Made by a program: the position numbers and the translations under genes. 64,000 nucleotides of DNA from Ophiodon elongatus (Eukaryota; Chordata; Actinopteri; Perciformes; Hexagrammidae), in contig JACSYO010001674.1 of assembly GCA_016806645.1 (NCBI GenBank), positions 5,071,501-5,135,500 of the forward strand. The letters are read 5' to 3'. Positions 27,165 to 39,600 of the stretch are shown in pieces; the first letter of the stretch is position 1; every line of letters begins with the position of its first letter. The notes below the pieces were generated by a model. The model was not told the origin of the DNA, searched no databases, and saw only the letters and a list, made by a program, of their open reading frames with translations.

Positions 27165-27560
27165 AATGAGCCATTTCAAAATTACCCATTATGGGCAATG
27201 TATGGTTATGTCTTGACAACTGAAACCACATGGTTGAGGGGAAGATTGATGACTTGCAGCAACTTCCGGTGCAGCGAATTGAAGCCAAAAACTGCAGTTC
27301 ATCAAATGGCCACTTGGGGCTGGCTCCAAAAGCGAGTCAATCCCCCATTTAAATTATGATTTAAAATTAGGCAAAATTGAGGGCGTGGTTGCTTGGAGTG
27401 ACAGACTGGTGCCATACCAGGTTTCTTGCCGCTGGCTGTCTTGATCACCTCTTTGCCCATGTTTTTAATTAGCCGGCATTTAGGCTGTATCTACCAAGAT
27501 GGTGACGGACGATGCCATTTGAGCTAAAACATCATGGAGACTATCCTCTGTGTTTTGTAC
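27165..27560 (-). mobile_element. Dispersed repeat family B, copy 3 (inverted)
   Basis: The plus-strand blocks GGCCACTTGGGGCTGGCTCC and AAAAGCGAGTCAATCCCCC are the reverse complements of family B blocks (GGAGCCAGCC...GTGGCC near 6970-6990; the GATTGTCTCGCTTTT stretch near 6510-6525). The reverse of 27440-27540 (GGGCAAAGAGGTGATCAAG) also aligns with 6246-6262. Together with copies 1 and 2 it defines the element. Confidence 0.75.
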
Positions 27561-30500
27561 AGTCTGTGGCTGTGCCCAAGATCACTCCCTGATTCACTTA
27601 TTCAGTACTCCCTGATACACACTCAAAGGTTTGCACTATTGTAAGCAATAAACTGAGATTTCGGACATTTATACATTATCATTTTTTTGCAGGCATAGTG
27701 TGGCTCGACTTAAAAAAAAAAATTGAGGGATTGCATTGTGGGATTGTTACTGTAGCAGGCGATGTGCCCATTCCATGGACAACACAATTTTGGAATAGAC
27801 TTGAAATAAATTAGAATAAATCAACGCAACATCCCATTACATCCTAGTTTGACACTTAATATGAAAATCATATTTAATACTGCTCAAACTGCTTTAAAAA
27901 ATAACAATTGTAGCTTCATATTTTTGAATCGACATCCGTTACCTAAAGTGTTGTCGCATTGTAAAGCTAACTGTTGAACTTAATGCTCTCAATAGAATAT
28001 ATGGGAGCAGATGGTTTCATTAAAATTTGAAAAGCTTTTAAAAGTATTGCGTTGATGATTGAGATTTACGACTCTTTGGTTATTGTCCTTTTTAGTCCTT
28101 ATAAACTATTTAATTTTTGTACTGCTCCAACGCAAATACCAACACACCAGCACGAGAGGGGAGGAAACCCAACACCACATATTCTTCAAAGTAAAAGCTC
28201 TAAATGACAAGATAACCATTATTTCTTTCCCTACCACAGCATATTATCACATACATACATATTCAGCTACCGTATACCTCATGGATCACAATGATGGTTT
28301 CAAGATATGGTTTACTGAGCTATTTCAAAAGCAAGCAGAGAGCTAATGTTATTGCTATTTCGCAAGCTAATTAGACTTGAAAGCACAGTGTTTGTTATTT
28401 GTGTTGCATCTTAAAACATTTATGACCAAGCTGGTGATTTCCCTCTGACAATATGAAAAGACTCTTAACGTGCACCTATGGAGTCTTTCTGTTGACTTAT
28501 ATTACTACCATCCACTAACAAACTATGCACAGCTAAACGTCTACTTTGCAATAAAACAACCAAAGACAAACATGATTATAATTCAAGTAAATAAGTAGAT
28601 AATTGGAGAACATACAAGTGTATAATTTAGCGAACAAAAGGATAAGTTTGAAATGTGGAGCCCAAATTCCAGTAAATTCTGGCAAGGTCTTGCTCACAAT
28701 AACCCACGCAGAGTACTGTGTAGTTTGTCAACATGAAGGACACAACACGTCTCTGGGACATTATTAATATGTTTTATTTCATGTTATCTTGCTACAGTAT
28801 TTACCCACAATGCACATGGAGTGGGGGGTGGTGTTCAATTCAGCAGAGAGCAGGATTATAAATTTAGGTGAGTTTGAATCCTAATAATGAAATGGCTAGT
28901 GGTGGACACAGCTGAATGATGAGATGAGCATCAGACAACCAGCTCAGCCAGCAGACGGGCCAGTGGTAAATTAGGGAAGTGTCTTCTAGAAGACACTCGT
29001 GTCGGTGAGCGAGAGAATCCCGGAAGAGTTATGTTGGGAGGATAGAGCTGCTCTGTAATGGGCAGAGTGAGGGAAGGAGGGAGAACGGCAGAGCTGCACT
29101 CAACAGGCAAGCTAACAGACGCCGCTTGCTCCACCACCGTCAGCGTGGTTTACCTGGGCGCCCACTGGGAGAGGTCCCATGTGTGTATATTCATTAGAAT
29201 GACATAAATTAAAACAGGCACGGCATGAGATGAGCTCGTGTGCAGGTCTTTGAGGAGCCGTCCCTGAGTACTGTGCCACCGTGCTGACTCCCAAACAGGC
29301 AGCACATAAGCTCCAGCCTATCAAATGATCCATCATTGCTATTTGGTGCGCTATTAAAGCATAATAGACAGTTTGATGGCATTACATATCCATAGTGTTT
29401 AAACCACGGCCTGTCAGTATTCACAACTCACTACAAACCTTCATGTGGCCTGTAATACAAAACCATAGACACTTGAGAGGCTTAAATTTATTTGCTCTAG
29501 AAGCATTAGCGGCAGGGTTATATAACGTCCATTACCGGAGTCCGTTCTGTCCCTCCCTCTCTGTCTGTCTGCTATTCTTGAATAAACTTGAATAAGAAGT
29601 ACAACAGGGGCTCTTAAATATGCTCTATATACACATCTGTGCTCAGTGACCTCTATAGTACAACATATTGCAAATGTGTTTGTCTGTGAATGGCAAATAC
29701 ATAATGCATGTGTTAATGCTCACCCATGCAACTTAAAGAAAAACATATGTCCTTATTTTATATAATACAGTGGAAACCTCCTCTAGGAATAAGTCAAGCT
29801 GATCACTGTAAGCAGATGGAGATTTTGTTTTTCTTTATTTCTCATGCAGATTACCATCTAATTGGCAATCCCTATTTACTGAATTTTATTGACTTTCAAA
29901 ATAGAGTACAGCTGTTTCAAGGGCAGCTTCAACCACAGGTGCTTTCCCGGTGCATATTTGTTTTCCGTCTCAAATTGGCCTGACAACAAGTTTCACCGCA
30001 GCATCTCGTTGATGCGTTTTTGGCATTTTGTCATATGCTTAAACCAGACTATTCTTTTTTTTTTTTTAATTGAGAGAAAAATTATTTTCTTTTTCTCATC
30101 ATGATTTCAATGTGCATGCAGAATCATCCTCAGCCTCAGGTGGCCAGTCTGAAGTAGAAGAGCGAGGCAGAGCATAATGGGAGAATAATCATAGTTTTAT
30201 AAATGTTGTTTCCATTTTTGTCATGTATGAAAAAGACCCAAAATGAACACTGTAAGCTACACACACCTTCACTCTCTACTCTGTAGTTATACTGTTTGTA
30301 CGTTCCCTAAAAACAAAAAAATGTTGTACATAAAAGAAAATACAAAATGCTTGAATATAATATAAACCATAGTGTAGCTTATATTAAATCCATTACTTTT
30401 ATCTCTCTGGTTGTGAATACAATGCTTGAGAATTTGAGTTAGTGCGGCTTGAAAGGTTCTCTAAAAGGAGGTTTATCTTAAGTACATCCTACGTGCTAAT

Positions 30501-31467
30501 ACTCACTGCAGTCTGGATGTGTTATGCATTAAAATATCCTCAAACAGAATACGTCAGGATCTCACAGCACAAATGAGCGCTTGCTGAAATATTCAGTTGA
30601 TACAGCCCCCTGTCTTATAGGCCAGGCTTCGATTAGATATGAGGATTCCCCAGGTGAGTATCAACCCCAGTTCCACTTGAACAGGAGGTAAAATGAGAAG
30701 TCAACATTATTTAGTCAAATAAAAGGCAGAGATTAAAGAAACTTTGGCAGCCTAGTAGGGGTAATTGATTTATAATTTATCAACGGTTGTGCTGAGCAGT
30801 GGCCACTGGAGAGACGGGGCCCGTTTCTGCTACAACCTCCTTGCTTTCCTCGCGAGAACACTTAACATGGCCAGCTCTATTCTCACAGCGGTTATTTAAA
30901 CTACAGCTATCAATAGACACCACAGAAATCTGATAGAATATGAGCAAAACAACACTCTCCAATCCCTGCTTGATTAAATGAATTGTCAAAGCAATGAAAG
31001 TGATCTATGGATCTAAGGTGAACGTGTAAAGTGCCATAAATCTCTTTTTTGTCCTACCTTGAAAGGTCAACATTTGCTAAGATGAGTCCAGAGACACCGT
31101 TTTATTTAACAAAAATACAAGCGAGAAAGCAGACGCCGCTCTAAAGACAGAGTTTCTGCATAACTGCTGCTCTCTCCTTAATGAACAGCGGTCCAGCACA
31201 GAGTGGAGGGTGAAACCAAGGTGAATGTACATTCACAATTATCTAATGCTGTTTGAATAATTATCAATTAAGATGCAGAATTCACCAGTAAGGTTTGCAT
31301 ACTGGCAACAGGCCATTGGGAAGTTTTCCTGGGCCAGTTGATTTTTGCAGTGAAGTGACGCGATCAGTTGATAATGCTGCAGACAAATGTTTTCACTAAG
31401 GCGGTAACAGAATACTAGAGGACAACATAGTGAATTGTAGAAATGATTTTGTCTTTTTGCCAGGGTC
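27561..31467. other. Non-coding stretch, nothing assigned
   Basis: AT-rich with a T run at 30054-30068. CTCAGCCTCAGGTGGCCAGT at 30130-30149 weakly recalls the right end of family B. No exon was recognised. Confidence 0.5.
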
Positions 31468-31492
31468 TTTTTTTTTTTTTTTTTTTTTTTTT
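31468..31492. repeat. 25-nt T homopolymer
   Basis: Twenty-five consecutive T. It could be the poly(A) tail of a minus-strand retroposed sequence, but no retroelement body was recognised beside it. Confidence 0.95.
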
Positions 31493-31661
31493 CAGCATCA
31501 TTGTGGACAAATTATTAATTTGTACTCGCCACAACAAAGTAATAATGCTAAAGTATATGACAAGTGGTATTTACATCTTTGCAAAATAGTGTAAGTAATA
31601 TTGAACATGATATGAAAAACTAAAATTGCCAAATGTTGAAAAATGTATATTGCACATGATA

Positions 31662-31752
31662 TACAGTACCAGTCAAAAGTTTGGACACACCGTCTTATTC
31701 ACATTGAATGAGAAGGTGGCATTACAGTACCACTCAAAAGACTGGTACTGTA
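31662..31752. mobile_element. Small Tc1-like terminal-repeat element
   Basis: Begins TACAGTACCAGTCAAAAGT and ends TGGTACTGTA, the inverted complement of its first 10 bases, with TTTGGACACACC inside. This is the familiar end of Tc1/mariner-type elements of fish and amphibians (TA-flanked, 'CAGTCAAAAGTTTGGACACACC'). Only 91 bp remain, so it is a solo or MITE-like remnant without transposase. A second direct copy of TACAGTACCA at 31723 suggests an internal deletion or rearrangement. Confidence 0.8.
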
Positions 31753-32950
31753 GCTATTATTGTTTTCAACAATGATGTCAATGCACTTCCAATGTTGGAA
31801 GGTGCAGAAGAGAGATAAACAATATTTAAAAAAAATGCTGGATCCTACATTTTCAATGCAATTCAATAGCACCTTATAGGCATATTAGGATTCTTTTTCA
31901 GACCCTTGAAAGTTTCTTTCGAAGCTATAAAAGCTATAAACACAAACAAAGATATATAACTGTTCTTAGGCTGAATAGTACTCAGCATGATAAGAAAACT
32001 GTCCTGCATGTCTAAAGTCGCTGGAGAGCTCCTCTGAGCCACATCTATTGTTCTGGAAATCATATCAACACATTATAGTACATTCTCATAAGCAAAGCGA
32101 CCCCTTGCAATGTCTCCGTGCTGTGCAGTTGTTCGTCTTGGAAACCCATCAGTCTTTGATTATATCATAAGCACCATGAACAACAGAAAATAGAGCAATA
32201 ATGCATTTCATGGAATACCTACTGTTAGCTTGGTTGATAATGTTTCAGGCTCTACAGTTTGTTTGTTCCAACATTGTACAAATCCAATCATCCCCCAGCG
32301 ACTTCACAAAAAAAAAGAACTTGGTGTTAACCGCTTTAACAAAGCAGATCTGTCTAGCACTCAAGCATTATTGGGGAGGTTTTGGCAAAAACTAATGGTC
32401 AGACAATGGTGTGACAGCGGGACCTGCTACTGCTTTCCAATTCAAGTGCTTTTCAGTGTCCCCCTTGAAGCGAAATAAATGTATCTTCTGCGAAATATTT
32501 TGCAGATTAGTTTTACCAATCCTTACTTACAAACAAAACTTTGAAACATGCCAGCTTTAAGGACCAAATTACCACTGTCTTGGACTTACAAAAGGCTTTG
32601 TGTTGTTGTTGTTGTTTTTTCTCCTCCAATAGCCATCTAATTATTGGCAGCACTTAGGCAGTGTAGTACACCAACTGGGATTTTAATAACAGTTGAGTCG
32701 CCAGCTGTGAACTATTAAGACATGATGGTGATGACCAGCAGATTGAGAAATCAAATTCCCAAGCAACAGCCAGTGATGCCTCCCATACAGCTGGCCCTAG
32801 ATAATAGCTTGTTTCCTAACAATTGTAGTTTGACAGTGCGTGGCGTTTTCTCCTAGCCAGCAGTAAACCTGTGATGTGATGATTGGCATTGACCTCCTCA
32901 GATGCTCAAGACAGAATCTAGTGCTTAATGGGATTGAAAGTGTAGATGGA
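31753..32950. other. Intronic stretch beside the exon
   Basis: Contains GTTGTTGTTGTTGTT at about 32603-32617. No further coding sequence was recognised next to the exon. Confidence 0.55.
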
Positions 32951-32959
32951 TTTACTCAC
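32951..32959 (-). other. Splice donor after the igsf21 exon
   Basis: On the minus strand the exon ends in AGG and the intron begins GTGAGTAAA, close to the vertebrate consensus (AG|GTRAGT). It fixes the exon's 3' end at 32960 and leaves the frame at phase 0, so the next exon should begin with a complete codon. Confidence 0.88.
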
Positions 32960-33072
32960 CCTGTACCAAACAATCTCTCGAAGCCTTCCGTCAGTTTTGA
33001 AGTTACACTTGAGCGTAACAGTCTCTCCCACAACAACAGGAGGCAGGGGCTCTATGGTAACTGTCAAATATC
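32960..33072 (-). CDS. igsf21: Internal coding exon of igsf21 (first Ig domain, N-terminal part)
   Basis: Read on the minus strand, a long T-rich tract ends in CCAG at the acceptor, followed by 113 nt open in one frame and then a strong donor (AGG then GTGAGTAAA). The first two bases, GA, would complete a split codon (Gly if the preceding exon ends in G). The next 37 codons begin YLTVTIEPLPPVV and include ETVTLKCNFKTDG and REIVWYR. This is the B-strand cysteine and C-strand tryptophan pattern of an Ig V-type domain. It matches, from memory, the start of mature human IGSF21 with only a few conservative differences. The exon has phase 1 at its start and phase 0 at its end. IGSF21 is a two-Ig-domain, GPI-anchored or secreted neuronal protein reported to bind neurexin-2 alpha and promote inhibitory presynaptic differentiation. 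The disulfide partner cysteine should lie in the next exon, outside this window. Whether this is the a or b teleost paralogue cannot be told. Confidence 0.93.
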
Positions 33073-33092
33073 CTGGAAAAAAAAAAAGGAGA
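33073..33092 (-). other. Splice acceptor and polypyrimidine tract before the igsf21 exon
   Basis: On the minus strand a C/T tract containing an 11-nt T run leads into TTCCAG just before the exon (plus-strand A run at 33077-33087). Branch-point position was not determined. Together with the intact frame this fixes the exon start at 33072. Confidence 0.85.
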
Positions 33093-34487
33093 AAACAATT
33101 TTATTACAGTCATATACCATAGAAAGACTTTGCTTGACGAAGATACATGTTTTTTTCTTCTTCTTCTTTCCTGCTAAGGTAAATGTTGGACAACAGCAAT
33201 AAAGCAGTCATGGATTTAAGGAATTATGAATCATTTTAAAAAGCACAATTGACTGACTGAGTCTGCCTTCTCTTTTGGAATAATGCCATGATTCATCTTT
33301 ATGCAATTACACAACAAGCACTGTCCCACATGGGGGTTAAGTATCTTGGTAAATAGCACTTCAGTTGGAGTTACTTAAGGGGCTAAGAGCGTTCACTTTT
33401 CATAATGTGTTCATCGTGGTTTTCAGATTCAAACAAACAAACCAGAATTACAGTGCAACCATTTCTCTAATCTCCACCTTGAACACTATGCATCGTGTTG
33501 CTCTTATGGCTGTTATTTCTAAAACAATAAGCAGTTTTATTTGTTCTGTTTTGTTAAACTCAAAATCCATCTTCCTTGAAACAGACAACTGTGTGAAATC
33601 TGCATAATTGTATGTAAAACATAGCTGCTTCTTAAATTATTTCCATAGAATTCATCTTGAATGTGCTGTTTTAGCTTTTCACAAGTTATTTATCTGAAGT
33701 TGTTTGGCCTTGAATGAACAAGCACAATCAATACACATCTGAGAGAACAGCATCAAGATTCTAACAATTGTTGTAAATAATGTGTCTTTTATGGTCAGTA
33801 AATATAAAAAACACAATGAGAAATGTCAGAAACAAAACGTCTTATATGAACAAGTATTTTAAAGGGTAGTGCTGCCATTGATTTTGGCATATTGGCATAT
33901 ATTTTTGTCATCATTTGTTTATAAAATCAGAGAATAAACTGTATAATAAGTGCCATGCAGTACACTACCTGGGGGAGCTCAATGCATTGCCAAAAATGGA
34001 TGAATTTGTTTCTATCTAAAATATATATATATTTTATATTCATGTGAAAAGGGCACTTTTTTATATGCTACCACCCTGGCGAGCAGAGTGAGCCAGCGAT
34101 GCTGTGTGGGCCGACTTCCACTGATAGACAGCAACCCTCTGCCCAACATAATAGCTCTTTCAACACATTCAGTATTTAATGAGGGCATTGGATCTTGTAA
34201 AACAGATGGATATCACTGTAAAATATAAAGCAGGGTAAAAAAAGGACCTCATGACCAATAATTGTGTTGGTAAAAGAACATAAACCTCTATGAGGGCATC
34301 AGTGTCTCACAGAACTCTGAGAAGTGATCACTGCAAAGAAAGAAAGGACGACTAGAGATGAAGAGTGTTTCGCAATACAGTTCTAAATCAAGGCAAATGA
34401 CCAAGGGAACAAAGGAGTGCGGCTTACAACAAAGGCTGAACACCTATAATATATGACAGGCACCGGCGTCAATCATAATCATACAAC
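33093..34487. other. Intronic stretch, nothing assigned
   Basis: A short (TTC)n run lies near 33152-33167 and an (AT)n run near 34019-34031. No second exon was seen. Confidence 0.55.
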
Positions 34488-34575
34488 CAGTGTTGAGCAA
34501 GTTACTTTCAAATGTCACACTATACAAGTTACTTTCATTTGAAAGTAATATGTTACATTACATTATTACTGTCTG
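34488..34575. mobile_element. Fragment of a GTTACTTT-type fish DNA-transposon repeat
   Basis: Contains CCAGTGTTGAGCAAGTTACT, CAAGTTACTTTCATTTGAAA and GTAATATGTTACATTACATT. It resembles the many fish elements that open 'CAGTGTTGGGCAAGTTACTTT' and are rich in GTTAC/GTAAC. Only about 90 bp are recognisable. Confidence 0.55.
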
Positions 34576-34693
34576 TGTAGAGTCATGCAAAAACATTGTT
34601 GTTTTTGTCCTTTACGGGACCTTCTGGATGAGAAACCGTGTGTGTCTTGGTAGTTTGCCTTATGCAGTGTTTTAAAATCCATCACTGTAAACG

Positions 34694-34738
34694 GTATGGA
34701 TTTCCAGAATAATCTGGGTTTATTCTGGAAATCCATAC
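34694..34738. repeat. Perfect 19-bp inverted repeat with a 7-nt loop
   Basis: The arms at 34694-34712 (GTATGGATTTCCAGAATAA) and 34720-34738 (TTATTCTGGAAATCCATAC) are exact reverse complements around TCTGGGT. A hairpin this perfect is unlikely by chance in DNA of this composition. No flanking element was identified that would explain it. Confidence 0.95.
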
Positions 34739-36514
34739 TGGATAATATTTAGGAGAGTGTCAAAGAGAGCAAGACATTACATAATAATTCAAAAGTATAT
34801 ATACGTAGCTTCCTGAACAACCCATATTAGTATGACTAAATGATGACTCCGCCCTCCGTGATAACACCTGGTTAACCCTTAGGAAAATTATATTTGTAGG
34901 TTTAACTGCCGTTAAGATGACCATTATAGATCCATGGTTCTCCCCTGAGCCTCCATCCATAAAATAATGGTTCAATCATTTCAGAGATATTGCTCTCATA
35001 GAAAGATCATTAGTTGTAATTCATAAAGCGTGGGCATCCACTGTAGAGGCCCGGGATATGCTCAATGGTTCTCTTTCAAATACCCATTTTCCAACACCGA
35101 TTTAATGTGTCTCTTTAATAGCATGTAAGAAGACCTATATACTGTACATATTATCTTGTGGAGGGAAAATTCGTATTTTTTTTAATTTAATTTGTTTAAT
35201 TTAAATTGTATTATATGTTTATATAATTGTTTTTGAGTTGAGTGTTTATTTTTTGCAAGGCAATGGTGATATGTATATAGTTTGTGTTAAAGTGGCAATC
35301 TTGAAAGATTTTCATTAATACTTGAAGCTCATGTATCAACAAAAAGACTCTTTTTCACAATCTTAAGGATCGTTTGTATGTACAAGAATCTATGTTGTCT
35401 TTGTTACCTCAGGTACAATTTGGTGAATAATGGTGAATAAAAAGTTGATGACAAGAAAAAAAAAAAATTCTCATTTTAGAAAATGACTACGCAATACAGC
35501 TGTGGATTTGTGTGGCACGGCAAATTACAAGCAGAGCAGAGGGGAATAATCGGCACTAAACTGCAACGCAACTGAAAGAGAAATGCTTTACGCTGCAAAA
35601 ATTCAGTGTCACTTGCCTTTAATACAGATAGTTTTTGGTTATCTGGCTTAGTAGACTTAGATCAGAATGTCTCTCGTGTCAGCGCACCTAGATATGCCTA
35701 TTAAAGAATCTTAATTTAATCAGCAAGCTGAAGAGATCTTCTCTCTAGAGTCAAATTGAATGAGTAAAACCTTTCCAGCGACTGCATGTCATTAACACAG
35801 AGCTGATGCTCTTAGAGAAAATCCGAACCACTTACGACGAACCCACAAGAGGAGCAGCCTGGCCTTGTAAATGTCTCTGTGTGAGTTTTCCAGAGAGGTG
35901 GAAGGAAATGCATTTTACAAGTTTAAAAAAAGTTAACTGTCTCTGCGGAACACAGGGTTAAGAAGACAGACCTAGTGAAGGTTAAATTCAGTTACAGGTT
36001 GTAAAATATTCCCTCCAAATTCTAGATGTGCGATCCATTGTATGCATATAGTGTATATTTTTGCACTTGTAAAACATAATAAAAAATACTGACACATAGC
36101 AAGTAAATTGCTTGGTGGTCTTGTTGTGTGGTTGCGGGGATTAATTGTGAACAATTCATTGACTATGTGGCACAGAGGGAAATATAGCATGGCCAATGAC
36201 AGAAAAATGCTCCGGAGCGTGTAGGGAGGGATGAGGAATTTTTAAAAGAGCAAATTACATGGGTTATGCACTCATGCCAGGGAAGTTCACATTTCAAATA
36301 ATCCCTACGAGAAACTGGAGCAGTTACAGGCTGCACATACTAGGACATGAGGCCATGATTCCCGCGTAATTCAATATCCATCGAACGCCAACCAAATGAC
36401 TTCATAAATAAGGCATATTTTATTTGCCAATTCTCTGTTGAAAGTGTTCCAACAAGCAATATCTCTTGTTATGCCCGACAAAAAACGGGCTAATGTGGGG
36501 CCGCATTCACGCAG
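34739..36514. other. Intronic stretch, nothing assigned
   Basis: An A run lies at about 35456-35467. Otherwise it is unique-looking with no splice-flanked frame. Confidence 0.5.
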
Positions 36515-36600
36515 CAAAAAACACCAGTGTTAATTCAACTCTGAGCGTAAAAATCAACACTCAGAGTGTTTACGTATGTCATCACCCAATCGGAGATAAT
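36515..36600. mobile_element. Short palindromic fish repeat (ACACTCAGAGTGTT type)
   Basis: Contains CACCAGTGTTAATTCAACTC, CTGAGCGTAAAAATCAACAC and TCAGAGTGTTTACG. ACTCTGAG and CTCAGAGT form inverted arms, and AACACTCAGAGTGTT is itself palindromic. It is familiar as a small non-autonomous fish element. Confidence 0.55.
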
Positions 36601-39600
36601 TCAACACTTGTGATCATTTAGACAGCTGCCCCAGAGGAGTATCAGCTCTGAGTGGACACACAAAGTCTCCAATTAGCCCTTGTCAACTCCAAATCCTGAA
36701 AAATCTGCATTTAATCTGTGCAGGCTCTCACAAACAATATAGCAGGTTATTAGTTTTCCCAACCAATTGTGATGTCGCTTTAATTAAATATAAATCGCAC
36801 AGCACAATTCCTCTGCTGTTTATCACATTCTAAGACGTTGCTTTGATTCCAACATATTTCAATTTTGATCAAAATGGAAAAAAAAAAACACATTTATTTT
36901 CCTTCATGTTGTAAGCTGCAGTAAAACAAAACCATCAAAAAATATATTTAAGTTAGTCAGACGGCTTTAATTTACGATGTACTGACTGTACAAAAGCCGG
37001 AAACTTCACTTTGCAGCTTTTTATTTTACTTCTATGCGTTATCCAAAATATTCTAATTGTCAGGGGAGAAGTGATTCTGCTTGGAATCGATGAAAAGAGC
37101 AATCCGTATAATGTTAAAGCATTTTTTTAATTTATTTTTTTTTTTTTTTTTTAAAGAATGTGTATATTCTTTCAACAGATGACACTTTGAGGAAATATAA
37201 CTTAAGTGTCAGGCTGGATATACCCAGTAAGCTCTAACAAGTTATGTCTGGCACCGTGAACACCTTCGGTTTAGCTGAGCTTAAATTCAACAGACAGTGA
37301 GACTCGCACTCTGTTTTCATGCTAACGCTGCACAATATCGATCCTCCCTCTGGTATGAGCACTGCATTCGAGGGAAGCATCAGGTATATTTATACAGTGC
37401 CACCTACCCATAAGCTTCTTCTGCATGAATCAGACACTCTGCCTTGAATTTTAACACTCCCAAACACAGTGGGTGACTCTCGCGTCGCGGGTAGAACCAA
37501 CAGCTTGTGTCACAAATAGCTCCAATTACTGAGGGGAGAGATTAGAAAAAAATGTGGATGAAGATTTGCAACTTCCTTGATCAAAGGAAAATGTTCAGCC
37601 TCCTCAGAGAAACCAACTGATTTTAAAAGGGACATCATTTATTATCATGGAATGTGAGGGTAAGCATACGGTTCCGCAGCAAATCTTTGAAATAAATCTG
37701 CTAGTCTCGAAACTAAAATCCATTTGGCCATGAAGCTGAATACTTACACATCGTTGTATGAGCACATAAGCAAGTGCAGAGTGGCCAGAGAGTGCACGGC
37801 ATTTAATTGGCTCATATTAGCTGGTTGTAGAGGCAGACAAGGCCTCTGGCTTGTCTTAATCCATCAGAGGCGCTGTTGGAACAACATCTAATGAGGGCTG
37901 CAAACTATGCTTTCTCCCATTAATAACAGCAATTTGCCAAGATGCAATGAGAAAACAAAACACAGCCAATGATGGACCGGCCCAAAATGTGCCTGTTATT
38001 GTGCTCTGTGATTTATGGCCGTGGCCTACCTTTGCTTAGATGTCAGTGCAACCAAATGTATGAGGAAAAAATGGATGGCTGCGTTTCTCAGCTCTCTTCC
38101 TCATCCGTGCCTCTGAGCGGTATAAACAAACAGCTGATGTGTCATGTCTCAAACACATTTATTTTATTAGAACACCTCCTCAGTTCAAGAAAAGTAATGT
38201 ACTGTGTGAGTGTATGATACCACGGACATGGGATGAATATAATGCGTCATGTTTAATTGTTTTTGTTCCAACCAAGACAGGATACCCCGGCTCCGGTGAA
38301 GCACTGCATAAGTATTTTTGTTCACGTCTTTCAGCAAGACAAATCATTTTGGCAGCGTTCTATACAACATCTGTAATTAAACACATGTTATGTGCCTGGT
38401 ACAACAATTTGTCCACAAAAGTTCAGCAATGCGGACACGTGCGGTAATCAATAAATTCAGCTAATACCTGCACTGCTGAAGCCAGGTGACTGATTTGAAG
38501 GCAGCAGCTTAAGGCAAGTGAGCGAGTGGTGAGCTATTAAATGGACGGGAGGATAGCCGACATATTAATGGTTTTCATGTTCCGACAGCAATAACTTCAG
38601 CATTTGTAATCTTTGCATTTAGTCAATGTTCTGTCGGTCTCCCCCATCCCCCCCTGACAAATTGTAAAGTTTAGAGCCTAAGGCAAACAGGGGTATAGAT
38701 TATGTAAATGGAACAAATTATATATCTCATTCACATTATTCTTAATAAAAAATATTCACTAAGTGAGGAACTTAGTGGCTATTAAAGCTCTGATCATAGA
38801 AGTACCTTTACTGCCTCATCCTTTTATTTCTTAGAACACGAATAGAAGTTAATAAGGATAATTGGAGCCAAAAAGTCACTTCTGAAATCCTTGATTTATG
38901 CTCCCATCACCGGGTTCGGTTAAATGGTTAAAGAATGTTAGCAACAGTAAGGTTCCTCCGCCGACCACAGCAGGATGTTTCTTTTATATTTGCTGCATTT
39001 CAGAACCACCTGAGAAACAGCCAGGGCTCTGTTTGTCGTGCAGCACATCAAAAATGAATGCTTTTTCATGCGTTTCCTCATAAATGACAATTGCGACAGC
39101 TGGAAATAGCAAACGTCTAACTTCTGTACTTTTATCTGCTATTTGTAAAAACAAGAATAAATCACACTTCCATTTTAAAGTAAAATCCATCTCTTTTTCA
39201 ACCTTTGGCTGTATTTTGGTTATTTTTTACCTTCATTACCTACATTTTTGCTTCATCGCTGAGATGTGGCCATGTGGCATCTCTGGTAGTCAGAGCTTTA
39301 CAAGCGGAGTGCTCGGAGCAGGCACACAGGCTATTGCTTTGACAGCTTGTGTTGCCTTATTGGTCTCTGTTGTAAAGCTGTATCTACCTGTGTTGCTGCA
39401 TCCTCACATCTCACAAATATCATGGTGTCGTAACCAAAAATTATGGCCTCAACTACCAAGACAGGGTTGTAAAGAAATTGACATTTCCTTGTAACTTCAA
39501 TTGGATTATTTCAGGTAACATGAACAAAATCAACCAATAACTTACTGTATATTATGGGCTCTATTCCTATACAATGTTAACAAGTTAGATAGTTTGTACT

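Larger units (their letters stand above)
1..32959 (-). other. igsf21: Intron downstream of the igsf21 exon (partial; inferred)
   Basis: The next exon should complete the first Ig domain, with the second cysteine in a YEC-type F-strand motif. No minus-strand stretch resembling that was seen between 1 and 32959, so the intron probably continues past the left edge (more than 32.9 kb). Its content is microsatellites and diverged interspersed repeats. Confidence 0.7.

Noticed and set aside
36473..36490. GCCCG-loop-CGGGC hairpin resembling a bacterial terminator
   Set aside because: The window is vertebrate intron. A 5-bp stem is common by chance and intrinsic terminators do not apply.
38395..38580. 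Minus-strand frame running into a CAG/GTATTAG donor-like site in the right phase for igsf21
   Set aside because: No Met opens the frame before an in-frame stop, and there is no signal-peptide hydrophobicity.
39084..39494. The longest open frame of the window (136 codons, plus strand)
   Set aside because: No recognisable domain, no splice or promoter support, and composition like its surroundings. Frames of this size are expected somewhere in 64 kb on six frames.
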